The notes under the pieces were generated by a model. The model saw only the letters and a list, made by a program, of their open reading frames with translations, made no database searches and was not told where the DNA came from. Shown here piece after piece: positions 45,501 to 53,875 of a stretch of DNA of 64,000 nt; the stretch's first letter is position 1; each line of letters starts with the position of its first letter. Origin of the DNA: Harmothoe impar (lineage: Eukaryota; Annelida; Polychaeta; Phyllodocida; Polynoidae); the NCBI GenBank assembly GCA_947462335.1, contig OX381721.1, forward strand, positions 7,440,001 through 7,504,000. The letters run 5' to 3'. Both the position numbers and the translations under genes were made by a program.

Positions 45501-46329
45501 ACTTTTACATAAGCCAAAATCATGAATAATAATTGTGTGTAGACCCTTTGAATGACACCATCTTATTTGAATCACTGTAGGTGACTTTGCAGTCTTGTTG
45601 AGTTCTGGGATGTCAGTCAAAATGGCAGCATTCTGGAACTTTATGTCTGGCATGACAGCCATGGCCGGTCTGTTTGTTGGCTGTAGTATATCCTTTCTTA
45701 ATGAAGACGTCCAGAAGTGGATCCTGACCATTGCTGTGGGAATGTTCCTCTATGTGTCACTTGTGGAAATGGTAGGTGGAACCATTGTTGCAATTAAATG
45801 CAATTATATAGCATAACATAGTTGAGTCAAGGTCTAGACACTTGCAGCTCAACATGTGACAGTAAGGCTAAGGGTGTACCAACCTGAATCAGGTAGTTTC
45901 GGATAAAATGACCAAGGAGTCCCTCTTATCCTGAGAAATTCAGACCTGAAGAGGGGAAATTCTTGCTTTGGGTTTACCTCATTGACTATGGCAGTGAACC
46001 AAACTGATAAAGAATGACTGTTTTAAATGATTTTCATTTAGCATACATAAATGTAACTGTTTATAATTAGATTAACCCAAAAATATGCATCACTTTTACC
46101 ATCCCTTATTGTACATAATTATATTGGACATTTATCATCATATATGTCTTTTACTCTAATTATCAATCTCCATCTACAGGTACCTGAGATGGTGGACATG
46201 CAGGTTAAGACACCCACACGGCGGGGGCGGTTATGGATCTTCTTCCTGGAGAATTTCGGCTTCCTCCTGGGTTATGCCGTCTTGCTTATTATTGGAATGA
46301 CAGAGGAATCCTTCGAATCCCTCTTCTAA
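22236..46329 (+). CDS. ZIP-B: LIV-1 type zinc transporter (SLC39A4/12-like), complete
   Basis: Plasma-membrane type Zn2+ importer family. Fourteen exons: 22236-22487, 28318-28623, 28926-29034, 29793-29900, 40749-40936, 41384-41564, 41906-42075, 42481-42589, 43152-43210, 43505-43618, 44938-45001, 45173-45325, 45581-45771, 46180-46329. They sum to 2154 nt, exactly 717 codons plus stop, close to human ZIP12 in length. The start gives a signal peptide (residues about 1-24). The ectodomain has Cys-bearing segments, a His/Glu-rich repeat ([11 protein letters not shown], about 290-300), a furin-like RKRR (about 306-309) and a PAL-type segment. TM2 carries [10 protein letters not shown]. The loop [14 protein letters not shown] is typical of metal-sensing His loops. 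TM4 has the canonical HNFADG (about 569-574) and TM5 HELPHE (about 598-603), the binuclear metal site. It lies in tandem with ZIP-A. Intron 4 (29901-40748) contains the Polinton. Confidence 0.95.
22630..23733. mobile_element. Inverted-repeat element with GGGGAGACYGGGGCA ends
   Basis: GGGGAGACCGGGGCACGTTG on the left and GTTCAACATGCCCCAGTCTC on the right form terminal inverted repeats. Internal blocks repeat the same theme (GGTGCCCCAATCTC near 23044). It is about 1.1 kb, lies in intron 1 of ZIP-B and has no transposase. Confidence 0.65.
23734..25934 (+). other. ZIP-B intron 1, central part
   Basis: No exon was recognised. Bases 24010-24190 hold several direct and inverted copies of CTTATTGACAGTTTG, probably a decayed short element. 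Confidence 0.5.
25935..26122. mobile_element. Near-perfect palindromic MITE
   Basis: The arms GATAGAATTTGGTGATTGGC ... and the inverse ending CCAAATTCTATC pair almost throughout. The centre contains two copies of CTCGAGCCCCCCTGTAGGGG. At 188 bp in intron 1 of ZIP-B, it would fold into a long hairpin. The flanks both contain ATAAA. Confidence 0.8.
26394..27892. mobile_element. DNA transposon derivative with CCCAGCAAA ends, TA target site
   Basis: CCCAGCAAATTGGCGTGA and the inverse ending CCAGTTTGCTGGG lie 1.5 kb apart and each is flanked by TA. Sub-terminal arrays on both sides carry GAGTGATGATGCGTGA / TCACGCATGCGTGA motifs, including about four tandem units of roughly 38 bp at 26500-26640. 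No transposase ORF was seen, so it is non-autonomous. Confidence 0.75.
27893..28317 (+). other. ZIP-B intron 1, 3' part
   Basis: AT-rich sequence leading to the exon 2 acceptor (ATATCAG at 28311-28317). Nothing else is seen. Confidence 0.6.
30759..30764. other. Target site duplication, left copy (ACTATG)
   Basis: ACTATG immediately precedes the terminal AGTAGTAT. The same six bases immediately follow the other terminus at 40710-40715. A 6-bp duplication is the known signature of Polinton/Maverick integration. Confidence 0.92.
30765..30848 (+). repeat. Polinton terminal inverted repeat, left
   Basis: It runs from AGTAGTATAGTATGTATCGG to about GCCTCC and matches the inverse of 40626-40709 with about two mismatches. 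It ends in CCAATCAGA, an inverted CCAAT-box-like word. Confidence 0.92.
30849..31330 (+). promoter_or_regulatory. Left sub-terminal array of CRE/ETS/CCAAT/octamer-like sites
   Basis: Repeats of ACCGGAAGTGACGTCAC combine an ETS-like CCGGAAGT with a CRE-like TGACGTCA. CATATAAGGGCATACCGG recurs four times. CCAATCAGA / TCTGATTGG words recur. ATGCAAAT (octamer word) occurs near 31168 and CACGTGAC near 31295-31305. These resemble host transcription-factor sites and enhancers of DNA viruses. Function is inferred from motif density only. Confidence 0.6.
31529..31711 (-). pseudogene. Possible C-terminal remnant of Polinton DNA polymerase
   Basis: A short frame contains [20 protein letters not shown] followed by YYKRRV and TTSP. 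Polinton-type polymerases end in a comparable basic segment with a KR-V and TT-P pattern. The strand matches the N-terminal remnant at 33652-34743, and the intervening polymerase domain has been replaced by the inverted-repeat arm. The match is short, so this stays tentative. Confidence 0.35.
31895..32260. repeat. Local hairpin at outer edge of the left arm
   Basis: Bases 31900-32060 and 32095-32250 are inverted copies of one another (GGTCAGGCACTGCTGGACTA and its inverse type, and CTTTGGCAAATTTGC-type words). A third copy is 39940-40076. The left end therefore carries an extra, inverted copy of the arm terminus. Confidence 0.75.
32112..33654 (-). repeat. Long inverted repeat of Polinton, left arm
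   Basis: It is collinear and inverted relative to 37980-40076. It includes the 260-codon gene, its 5' flank (words such as AGTCGGCAGAGGGTGAATAC in the arm orientation) and its 3' flank (GGCTGTGAACCC, GTCAGGCGCTGCTG). Its inner edge coincides with the break point of the polymerase remnant. Confidence 0.85.
32516..33298 (-). CDS. Polinton cargo protein, 260 codons, left copy, unknown function
   Basis: The start is set at [10 protein letters not shown] because the sister copy agrees from that Met onward and differs in frame upstream. The protein opens with a basic stretch and then appears mostly alpha-helical and acidic. Recognisable words are [46 protein letters not shown] [18 protein letters not shown], and C-terminal [17 protein letters not shown] see no signal peptide, membrane segment or known catalytic motif. 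It matches the right copy over its full length. Differences include two single-codon indels that keep the frame, which suggests protein-level constraint. A TACATAAGG word about 165 bp upstream (near 33460) is kept in both copies and could be the TATA element. Confidence 0.75.
   Translation of the reverse strand: MSPRKKKQLPLEARRETVPYDACEVKKHWKDVTKEQWIEACFNFIGTVVSFGQREKILLELFFLAPYTWPDCGEIPSSLSVFAIQVINSLKELRYMQGTQEEIVKKMTEFETGEDTIWCEETTYADDDLESIICSPLEHYVKDFEDMLDSTEMNPKERSLTAQKEAKAVLEKHKFGQGFTLQSSCVSVIKSLVLKHSDMKFSRAVDTLPLPELMMNMIDPMVPTRFDSANCPMYKMVSSFARGRWLNDPLKSENLLDLIN
33652..34743 (-). pseudogene. Broken N-terminal half of Polinton protein-primed DNA polymerase B
   Basis: The remnant starts with an ATG at 34743 and a Cys-pair region (CEKC, CPLC) like a zinc finger. 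The exonuclease domain follows. The Exo II segment reads [11 protein letters not shown] (near 34290). Then come [11 protein letters not shown] and [10 protein letters not shown], and the Exo III-type YNNEDV (near 33880). Last is [12 protein letters not shown] (near 33660), a family motif that precedes the polymerase palm. The frame is broken by several stops and at least three frameshifts. Coding ends where the inverted-repeat arm begins, and no palm catalytic motifs follow. In an intact element this enzyme copies the genome from a protein primer. Here it is dead. Confidence 0.8.
34910..36496 (-). CDS. Tandem death-domain protein, Polinton cargo, 528 codons
   Basis: Intact single-exon frame with a strong start context (CACCACCATGA). 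It has a TATATAAG element at 36555-36562, about 60 bp upstream of the ATG on the minus strand. Residues about 80-190 are Ala-rich low complexity from (GCA)n DNA. A Ser/acidic linker follows. Two C-terminal death-fold domains lie at about 318-411 and 420-505. Domain 1 shows the DD pattern with [30 protein letters not shown] and DLIKFSREY. Domain 2 shows [24 protein letters not shown] and [10 protein letters not shown]. Death domains act by homotypic binding in apoptosis and NF-kB signalling. A virus-like element carrying two and no enzyme could modulate host death signalling. That role is inference. A captured host gene is the likely source. Confidence 0.85.
36545..36570 (-). promoter_or_regulatory. 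TATA box of the death-domain gene
   Basis: On the minus strand the sequence reads AGTATATAAGGGGCC. It is placed for transcription to start about 30 bp downstream, shortly before the ATG at 36496. Confidence 0.6.
36625..36950 (+). repeat. Tandem repeat of about 160 bp upstream of the death-domain gene
   Basis: Two units share CAAAGAGAAACAAAA, CATGACGTTTTCAGCTGGAT, CTTTCCCCC and AGCTGTATAAAGGATTAAGC. Each ends in the TATA-like TGTATAAAGG. It may be a duplicated promoter or enhancer for one of the flanking genes. Confidence 0.75.
37101..37660 (+). repeat. Two tandem 280-bp units in the Polinton
   Basis: Units 37101-37380 and 37381-37660 are near-identical, from GGTGAGTAGA to GGACAGCTGG. They contain CGATTTTCACCTGACC, an inverted AAGCTCTTAAGAAGCTCTTA and GGAGCGGAGCGG. 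No ORF is conserved. It may be a regulatory or replication-related duplication. Confidence 0.85.
38381..39169 (+). CDS. Polinton cargo protein, 262 codons, right copy, unknown function
   Basis: Sister of the 260-codon gene at 32516-33298, over 85% identical by eye and oppositely oriented. The shared start is MSPRKKK. It has one extra codon after FIGT (GTEVV versus GTVV) and one in the DC-GEIP segment, both preserving frame. No stop or frameshift occurs. A TACATAAGG word upstream (near 38210) matches the left copy. A stronger TATATAAGG lies at about 37961-37969. Both copies remaining open in an element whose polymerase is dead suggests selection, recent duplication or gene conversion. Confidence 0.75.
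   Translation: MSPRKKKQLPLEARRETVPYDACEVKKHWKDVTKEQWIEACFNFIGTEVVSFGQREKILLELFFLAPYSWRDCSGEIPSGFSGFGIQVIWSLKELRYMQRTHEEIVQKMTEFETGEDTIWCEETTYADDHLEYIICSPLEHYVKDFEDMLASTAMTPKERSLTAQKEAKAVLEKLKFGQGFTLQSSCVSVIKSVVLKHPDMKFSRAVDTLPLPELMMNMIDPIVPTCFDSANCPMYKMVSSFACGRWLNDPLKSENLLDLVD
39230..39596 (+). repeat. GCA-rich minisatellite and (CAG)n tract
   Basis: About three units of GCAGCATCYGTSACATCGTCA with flanking AGCAGC runs, ending in (CAG)n at 39558-39596. The shorter counterpart in the left arm is at 32390-32450. Open frames here are by-products of the repeat. Confidence 0.85.
40122..40170. other. Strong 22-bp hairpin
   Basis: GACTCGCCTCTCTGCCCTCTC, then TTTTA, then the inverse arm with one mismatch. 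It lies just outside the right arm, between the long inverted repeat and the C-rich tract at 40190-40262. It could be a transcript end or a replication structure. Role unknown. Confidence 0.7.
40380..40625 (+). promoter_or_regulatory. Right sub-terminal array of E-box and E2F-like sites
   Basis: Palindromic GGTCACGTGACC (E-box core CACGTG) recurs about six times. GAATTTCCCGCC, matching the E2F consensus TTTSSCGC, recurs five times. TAGGTCACTTCCGG (ETS-like) and ATTGGCTG (CCAAT) are interspersed. The array differs from the left end even though the TIRs match. Function is inferred from motif density. Confidence 0.6.
40626..40709 (-). repeat. Polinton terminal inverted repeat, right
   Basis: Inverse of 30765-30848. 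It ends ATACATACAATACTACT. Confidence 0.92.
40710..40715. other. Target site duplication, right copy (ACTATG)
   Basis: Identical to 30759-30764 and directly adjacent to the terminal ATACTACT. Confidence 0.92.
41250..41383 (+). repeat. Minisatellite of duplicated 3' splice sites in ZIP-B
   Basis: Five 21-bp units (41279-41383) of TGTCTGAGTGCTTTATCACAG with minor variants, preceded by one degenerate unit from 41250. The exon starts at 41384 with TGTCTGAGTGCGAC. Units are stop-free and in phase 0, so upstream acceptors would add CLSALSQ-type heptads. Same structure as 6296-6504 in ZIP-A. Confidence 0.9.
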
Positions 46330-47810
46330 TTAGTATATTCCTTTGTCTTACTACAAGACTTTCACTAAACTGCATCATATAGTATCATACTTCTTAGCTA
46401 TATTGTGAACATTTTAATTTGAATCAGCATTTTTATACAAAAAAAAACATAATGATGGGATTCTGGGCCTTAATCCCAATACCAATTGGCCCAATTAAGA
46501 CCCTTAATCCCAATGATTTTATTTTGTTTTTTAACCTTTAAAATGTCCGAAGCCCGATTTGAGCCCAATAAAAAAAAAAGCACCAAAACCCCTCAAATGT
46601 GTCGGATGTAATTAGACTAAGGGCACCCACCTGATATTGCCAGCTTGTCAAATTGGCCACAAATTAGTTTTTGGTGGAAGAAACGATTAATTTGACTAAC
46701 CATAACTTCAACGACAATCATTGAGTCTGTAAAAACGTTCCTAGAAACTATTTTATAGGGTATTCTAAAGCATTGATTCCACCAGGATTGATCATCCTTG
46801 GATTTTGGTTTGGGGATGATCAGGAGCCATCAGATTGTTCAGGACTGCCGATGCAATCTTTTATTTTGTCGGAGCCATTGGGGGCATAACACACGAATAC
46901 AAATCAAATCGTTCAGCAAAAATTGGGGTGCAGTTATCCCCGACTTTCTTATTTGCTCTGGTGAATTAGTCACTTAATGTTGACAATCACATCCTATTTA
47001 TTTACTTAGACTCTCGTTTATTGAAGACACATATATTGTACATTTGTATATCAAAATATCGTCCTTAAAGGGGGACTGTCCCCGGACAGAGGCATCGATC
47101 TTGTGCCCTATGTTATGATTGACAGACACCAGGACCCGCCCGGGGTGGAGGTGGGGGTTGTTCTGTCTGCCTTACAGTTACACGTGTGTGAATAGCTTGG
47201 GTATATTCTAACTATAAACACAACCTATATGTATTGTCCATCTAGGTGGCACTGCTCTGCAGCTATATGATGACACTTTGACCAATTTCTGTCGCTTGAA
47301 GTATTGCCATAGTAACAATAATATCACATGATAATGATTAATATTATGACTGGAATTGCACTTAATTATACATTTATCGATTCTGATAGGATAGATCTAC
47401 ATATAATGCACTGTATAAGATTAAATCCTTCATGTACTCAAATTCATCTCGTTTATTCATCATTCATCTAAAGCATAACAAAGACTTCTGCCTCATTCCG
47501 TGAAACATGTATCATCATGACGCAGCATTGAATTGTCACTAGTAACTCGCTGGGACTGCATTGGCACATCATGCAGAGCCTCTGAGAGTGCATCAACCAT
47601 GAAGGGTCGGCATGGTGCATGAATGCAGCACTGGCTAGTTACTCAAGAACAAAGGCTGCATTTGTGCACCATGGCGACAAAATTAAGGCTTAGTAAATTG
47701 AAGCACTATACTGCTCTTAGGTGTTAAATAACACTCATACAATTACTTTGAGAGTCACACTTTACAGAAAAGATCCCAAAACCACAATTTATCCAGCAGA
47801 TGTACCTGCC
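46330..47810. other. Region between convergent ZIP-B and HEBP-like genes
   Basis: It presumably holds both 3' UTRs. No coding exon was seen. Near 46450-46520 the words CTTAATCCCAAT recur. Confidence 0.5.
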
Positions 47811-49566
47811 CTATGCAAGTGCCAGAAGCCATATCTCATTGCGTCGTTTATTTGGTGCAGTTCCAACGTCGTTATATTCACAGTGCATTTGGTAGGTGGC
47901 ATATGGCTCTGTTGGACCCAGTCTTTTAGTCAACATAATGGTCTCAAAGGCCCAATCCTCCTTAGTAGCCTGTCTGTCAAATTCCCTGTGTGTGTAGGAA
48001 ATTAATACAAAGTGAGCACAGGGTATTATTCTTATTAGACTATATTTATGGAACTTATTATTGTAAAGGTGCGCAAATAAAGATGACTAAATATACATCA
48101 TGATGAAGGATCCTCTAACCATATTCACAATTGGTTGAGAACCTAAACCATTTGAAAAACCTTCAATAATTCATGTAATTATTATTACAAAGAATGCTTG
48201 ATGCATTTTTTGCGGACACCAATAGGGACACATAATTATATTATTTGAAATTATCCTTACTTTTGGTGAAAAAATGTATCTTTAAGCATAGGCATGAAAA
48301 GTATACTACTAATTATAGAGGTCCACTGGAAATTGGACCTTGGATTATAGGTACCAAATACAAGTTAATTTTAGTTTCAAGGTTTATCTTCAAAACCCTT
48401 AGTTTGTTGATTTCTGTAATTTCCCTTACCTGGCATATATCTTCAGTGGAGGCCAACACTCCAGTCTAACTGCTGGGTGACCTGGGCGGGGAGGTGCCCA
48501 GTGGCAAGCATTCTGGTTAGGGAGGGCTTTGGGACCCCGCCCCATGTAGAAGGATACACTGACCACCTCACCCTTAGGACCTACAGCCCACACAATAGGC
48601 CAGGTCTTGTGGAACTTCTCCCCTGTTATTTTTGTCAGGTAGAGAAGATGATTATAATATATTTATTATTTCTATCATACTTCCGGTAATTTTATTAGAT
48701 ACATAAACTTTGAATTATCACATGAAAACAAAAACCCAAAACTGTTTCTAGAAATGAAAAGAAGCCCCCCTTATAAGGGTACTACGACACATTTTTATGT
48801 AAATATTTGTCAGTAGATTTTAGTGCGAAAACATGCCTCCCCAGGAATGCATGAAAGAGGACATGCACGGGCCTTTTCAATATAAAAGGGTCTAAGAAGT
48901 TACTAAGCTAGTAACTTACTAAGAGGGGTACTCCCCCCCCCCTCGTCAATGGGTCCACATTTTCGGCCTGCCATTATAGTCCACCATCCCTCCTGTTAAT
49001 GAAAACTCCCTAATGTGACTATGTTGCTCACAACAACACTCACCCCTAGTATTGTAGCCGGAGACATAGTCCATGAGGCGCCGGAAGCCGATCCTCCTGG
49101 CCTCCTCTAGGCCATGGAGGAGAGTGGTACACCAATACGAGGCTGGGTAGAAACGCAGCTCGTGCGCCTGAAATAGTCATAATGTATTTTATCTACAAAA
49201 TAATACCAGGAGAGGTGAGCCAGACTGAATCTTATGATGTATAAATTATATCCAAGTACCTATAATAGTTAGATTCAACAGTTTATAAGAGCTTCCTGTG
49301 GAAATTATTTTGAAAATAATGATGCGTCAATGCAGCACCGGGGAGTGACTCGCGGGCATCATAATGAACCTCCCGGGGCATCTTGACCCAAAGCAGAGCC
49401 AGCGTGATACCTGAATGAGTAACTCGCATCACGGCGATAAAATACAAAGTATATTATAGATGCTGGTTACCGGCGATTTTTGTAGTATTTTGTAGGTGGG
49501 AAGGATGGGGGCCTCCCCTCTAGGCTGGTTAGTCTTCACCCAGTTTTCAGGGTTCCACAGGCTCAT
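47811..49566 (-). CDS. SOUL/HEBP-like heme-binding protein, 4 exons, 195 codons
   Basis: Minus-strand exons, 5' to 3': 49566-49471, 49167-49044, 48622-48430, 47985-47811. All have AG acceptors and GT donors with matching phases, and sum to 588 nt (195 codons plus stop). That is the usual SOUL/HEBP length (about 190-205). Exon 2 reads HELRFYPASYWCTT, then GFRRLMDYVSGYN, the SOUL opening (YE-R-Y-A-KWVST and GF-KL-YI-G-N). Exon 3 has VVSVSFYMG and VRLECWPPLKIYA, matching the VSFY-P and V-R segments. The last exon ends KRRNEIWLLALA, the typical SOUL C-terminus. The family binds heme or porphyrin. The start ATG directly follows a possible acceptor (CTTCCAG), so a 5' non-coding exon is likely and a longer N-terminus cannot be excluded. 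It is convergent with ZIP-B. Confidence 0.85.
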
Positions 49567-50857
49567 CTGGAAGTGATAGACATAGATGTTGGGGTCTATT
49601 TTGGAACTTCATGAGTTTGGGCTGGGCCAAATAGACTAAAAGCTATAATTTAGTGATGTTAAAGGCCATGGAATATATTTATACATACCATATGCCATGG
49701 GCGCATGGCCAAGGACTGTATGATCGCTGAGCCAAAGCCAAGCCTTATTTATGGGAGGGTTATTAAATTAGATAATGTTCATGGCTGTTATGTGTTCTTT
49801 ACTGTATTATTTGACTAAATAAAAGTATTTCAAAATTTGAATTATATTGAACTATTTACAGTTGTTCTGTGCCTCCTGTATCCCATTACCTTCTAACGTC
49901 ACAACGTGATCGAGTACTCCTCCTAATTATGAACATGAACTACATGTACATGTATAGCCTACTACAAATCAATCATGACAGCTCTGGCTATTACAGTAAA
50001 GCATAAATGCAAGGGTCATGCTGTGAATTGGGATCAAACACTCAGACCGTATACACATGTTTAGTTATGTGCAAGCCAAGAATCCCTGTGAATTGGGACA
50101 TTGTATCAATCACTGTTTGTACTACTATTTCGAAATAAATGGACAGTGGGGTTTGAAATATCCAGATGTCTCCTAGAATACTTGTGATTACAGGCCCAAT
50201 TCGCAGTGGTTTAGTGGTCACAAATAACACAGTGTAATGTGACTTATATGTAGGACAGCTCTCTTTATCTGAATTACTCCGCCTCCTCATTCATACCTTG
50301 GCTCCTCCTTGCACATTCCCAGTCCATGTGCTGAAGACATTACTCAGATTATATCTCCATGGTACATTCCTCCACGACTTCACAATATTATATGTTATTT
50401 CAACTCTATGTTCAAGTATTTGTTATTGATCACCTGCCCACACCTTGCTACCGACCTATATACTTAGACTCACACTTCTTCACTGAGGAGAAGGCCATAC
50501 ATATGACTAAAGCCAGATAATCCTTACTAATCCCTTCATGATTAACCCTTTAAAGACTCACATCCATTTGGTGTAGTGAGCCACTGATGCAGTGCCAGCA
50601 AGTAGGGTAGATTCACCATAAGACGCGCAAACACCTCAAGTCTGACACATATAGCATTAAAATAAAAGGTGATATATTGCGAATTCTATGTACAGTATGT
50701 GAGCATCACAGTAAACATGACGTGTTCTTCTTACCACCGGAGGAATGTAATGACATAACCCTGTATTATCTGGCCATGTCCTGAATTAGGTTGTTATATG
50801 GTGACAAGCTAATGCAGAGTATGTTTTATCATATTGTACCTCATGTCGGACAGACGT
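49567..50857. other. Upstream region of the HEBP-like gene
   Basis: It should contain the promoter and any 5' UTR exon. I could not place either. No other exon was recognised. Confidence 0.4.
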
Positions 50858-51022
50858 CAGGGGCGTGGCAACCGGGGGGGGGGGGTTGCGGGGGGGACAT
50901 GTCCCCCCACTTTTGACCACCCCCAAAAAAGGTCAAACCAAAAAGATTAAGTAAAAAGGGGTCAAAAAGGGTCAGAATACCCCTCAGTCCCCCCTACTTT
51001 GAAACAGCTTGCCACGCCCCTG
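50858..51022. mobile_element. Short MITE with CAGGGGCGTGGCA ends
   Basis: CAGGGGCGTGGCAACC and the inverse GCTTGCCACGCCCCTG bracket 165 bp with G/C runs. CGGACAG occurs near both ends but not exactly adjacent, so the target duplication is unclear. Confidence 0.7.
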
Positions 51023-51046
51023 CCGGACAGGGTAGTGTCATAGGCC

Positions 51047-52245
51047 TAGGGTAGGTTCACCACTTTCAACCGGTCTGATTCATGTTTTTTCATGAGCTAC
51101 CTTTCAGGTCTAACTGCTCCAAGAGTTTTTTGTGCATATCCTTCACAATTGAACCAAACTTTAGGTATTGCTCTGGAGAGTCACTTTCATGATGTTTTAC
51201 AATGCCATATATCAGTTTACAGTATTTAATTCCATGATTTATCAGAGTATTCAGAATTTCCCCTTTTCACCCTAAGTCAGCCAAAATGCACCTTGAGTCA
51301 GCCATATTTGAACCACCAGAAATATGTGGAATAAACCAGTAATTTTCTGGTTTTCATAAATGGATGAATGCATGCATCATGTATCAATATGTTACAACTA
51401 ACAATAGAGAAGAAAATGATTTATTGAATATGGAATAGTCAAGGCAAAGTCAGTACTGTACCTTAGGTGAATACAATTGCATTATGAGCTATCAATAGAA
51501 GTAAATATTACCTGTATGAGCAATGAGGACCAAATATAACATTATAGACATGCAGTATGGAGTTCTATTGAATATATTGGGGGCTCTGCCTTCTCACCCC
51601 CTTTTCCCCCCTCTTTTTGCGTTTCACCCTTGCCCTACACAAGTAGGCCTGCTATCCTTAACCCTGTAGTAGAAGAGGGTATTCTGGAAGGAGGAGGTAT
51701 TCACAAGGGTAGGGGGAATGTTCTTGGACAGAAATTCAAGGTGAGAGAATTCCAGGGGAGATTCCCGAGAAGAAAACCACATGGTTGACTTAAGGTATGA
51801 TGTGGCTGACTTAAGGTGAATTCATGGCTGACTTAAGGTGAAATGGGTATACCTGACGAAATCAGTCCTAAATATAATTTAGGAAATTAATTTTGCTCAA
51901 TAAATACATGATTTGTGTGATTTAGATACATATGCAGCTCACAAAACCAATTGACACTGTGTATGAAAGGGACAAACACTTCAAATCAACTACCAAAGAG
52001 TATGAACAGTGGGGAGATTTTCATTCTCTGTTTGCCAAAACAGGTCAAACAGGAGTACTTCTGACTGCTTTTACAGTATGAAAAAGAGTGATGATGTGGA
52101 TGCAATGTGCAGTATATATTTGGAAAACACTTGAATTCTTAAATCAGTGGGAGTTTATTGTCACCAGATGCATATTGAACTTGTAATTTCATGTCAAAAG
52201 TGGTTGACTCAAGGTATGAGTTTGACTCAGGGTGAACCTACCCTA
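51047..52245. mobile_element. Inverted-repeat element with TAGGGTAGGTTCACC ends
   Basis: TAGGGTAGGTTCACC and the inverse GGTGAACCTACCCTA lie 1.2 kb apart. Sub-terminal words GACTTAAGGTGAA on the right mirror TTCACCCTAAGTCAGCC on the left. A related TAGGGTAGATTCACC at about 50606 may be an older end. No transposase was found. Confidence 0.65.
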
Positions 52246-52248
52246 CTA

Positions 52249-52977
52249 TGATTTTCTATCTATACCCAGGCAACATATCCAGACAATCTGATTTACTTTT
52301 TGGAACAGCTTGATCTTGTCTTCCATCTCTCTAAATTTAATTAGAATGTTCCTGGGGGTAGTAGCTGCTGGTCGCTTTTTCCCAATCCTGAACGCACTTT
52401 CCAAGCAAATTTTAGTACCTGCTGCCACTGCTCCCGTGTCCACCATAAGGTCGTGCAGAATTTTTCTGGGGGTCTCGCCTCCAGCTTCTGGATATCCTTC
52501 AATGATAATGTTCTTTCTTTTTCGCCCTTCGTCTATTTGTCTGAGCCTAACAGAGTCTTTCTCACATTTGTGTTTGAGCCTCATATTTTCGACCATCAGT
52601 TGTTTACGCTCTGATGCGCCTGTCGCAATCTCACCTTCCGCACTGTCAAGTCATTCTGTCAGTGCTTGAATATCATCTGTGATCATGACAGTTGACATAT
52701 GGCTCTCTACCTTCTCAATATGAGAGTTCATAACCCCTGCATTGGTGGTAATAATGGAGTCGAGATTGTCAAATTTCTCTACCATCTTTAGGTTAGACTC
52801 AGTCATTTCTTGCATTGTTTTTAATAGTTGCGCTGACACGTCGTCTCCCATGTTTACGTCTGGCTTACCGGCTGGTATAGGAGTCACTGCGCCACTCTCC
52901 TTTGACAGCGACTGTGTCTTGACACAGGCGCTGCTGCGTGCTGGCGCTGTTCCACCTCTCCGAGAGTTGTTCGACAT
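52249..52977 (-). pseudogene. LINE ORF1 protein (L1-like, coiled coil plus RRM) with one in-frame stop
   Basis: One continuous frame from ATG at 52977 is interrupted by a TGA at 52653-52651. The N-terminal part is low complexity, followed by a coiled-coil-like helix (NLKMVEKFDNLDSI and on). After the stop come RKRKNIIIEGYPE, the start of the RRM, and FRIGKKRPAATTPRNILIKF, the second half typical of L1-type ORF1 RNA-binding proteins. The frame ends soon after, so the C-terminal domain is short and ORF2 is absent. Bases 52978-53280 are probably its 5' UTR. A single stop suggests a fairly recent loss. Confidence 0.75.
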
Positions 52978-53653
52978 TAGACAAGTTGTACAGAAAGGTC
53001 TACCAAATTTACCTTCTATATGTACTCAAACCCTTTATATAGGTTCTTGCTTAATGTCGATACGCTGTGTGATTGGGAAGTCTCTTAATTTGGCGATATA
53101 TTCCTCCTCGGATTACGCTAGCATTCGGTGTCGGCCATGTTGAATCTCTCTTTCCCGTGATGTACGTGAAGACTCACCGATTTTTAAGCCCAGTGCTCTG
53201 TGACGGTGCTTCGATGAGACCCACTTTACACCTTCGCCACTGAGGTTGTGTAGTCTCCTGCATCATTAATCTAGTTAAATAGAAATTATTTGCCATGAGA
53301 CACACAACTATTTTCTCAGAATGTATTAAATATTTCACACAGAAGGCTTGATCAAATTGCTTGTCATGGTATGTGTGCGCGGAATGGACAGTTCTTATGA
53401 GCGGCTAGGCCTATACATTGCCTAAATTACATAATGATACACAAGTGGTAAAACAAAACTTTTTAATCATACAATTACTAATAATTGAATGACACAATGC
53501 TAAAGTTATGTATAACCATCAATCTAATAGCAATTATGTTAGAACTCTAAGTCTATCTTCATACCTATTTAAGGCTTCGGGTTTAGGCTACAGTCATGGA
53601 TGGATGGAGCTCGTGCCAAAACATACTAAAAGCTTAATGAGCATACGATGTGT

Positions 53654-53875
53654 GTGCCTCTACATGGGTCCCCACAATTTTGACCGTGTCGCCGTGTCGA
53701 TTTTTAGCTAAAGGGCTGCGTCACTGTGTCGATTTTTGTACATATACAACAGACTAGGAGGTTATAAAGATGTCTGTGTCGGTCGATTTTAAAAAGGGCC
53801 GTGTCGCCCGTGTCGATTTTTAAAAGGGCCATGTCGCCGTGTCGCCCGTGTCGATTTTTACCCATGTGGAGGCAC
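53654..53875. mobile_element. GTGCC-ended MITE, copy 2, 6-bp target duplication
   Basis: GTGCCTCTACATGGGT and ACCCATGTGGAGGCAC bracket 222 bp. ATGTGT directly abuts both ends. The interior matches copy 1 at 17960-18182 (GTGTCGATTTTTA words). Confidence 0.85.

Noticed and set aside
51047..52245. Protein-coding exons in the 51-52 kb interval
   Set aside because: Recurrent GACTTAAGGTGAA words belong to an inverted-repeat element. No phase-consistent exons were found.
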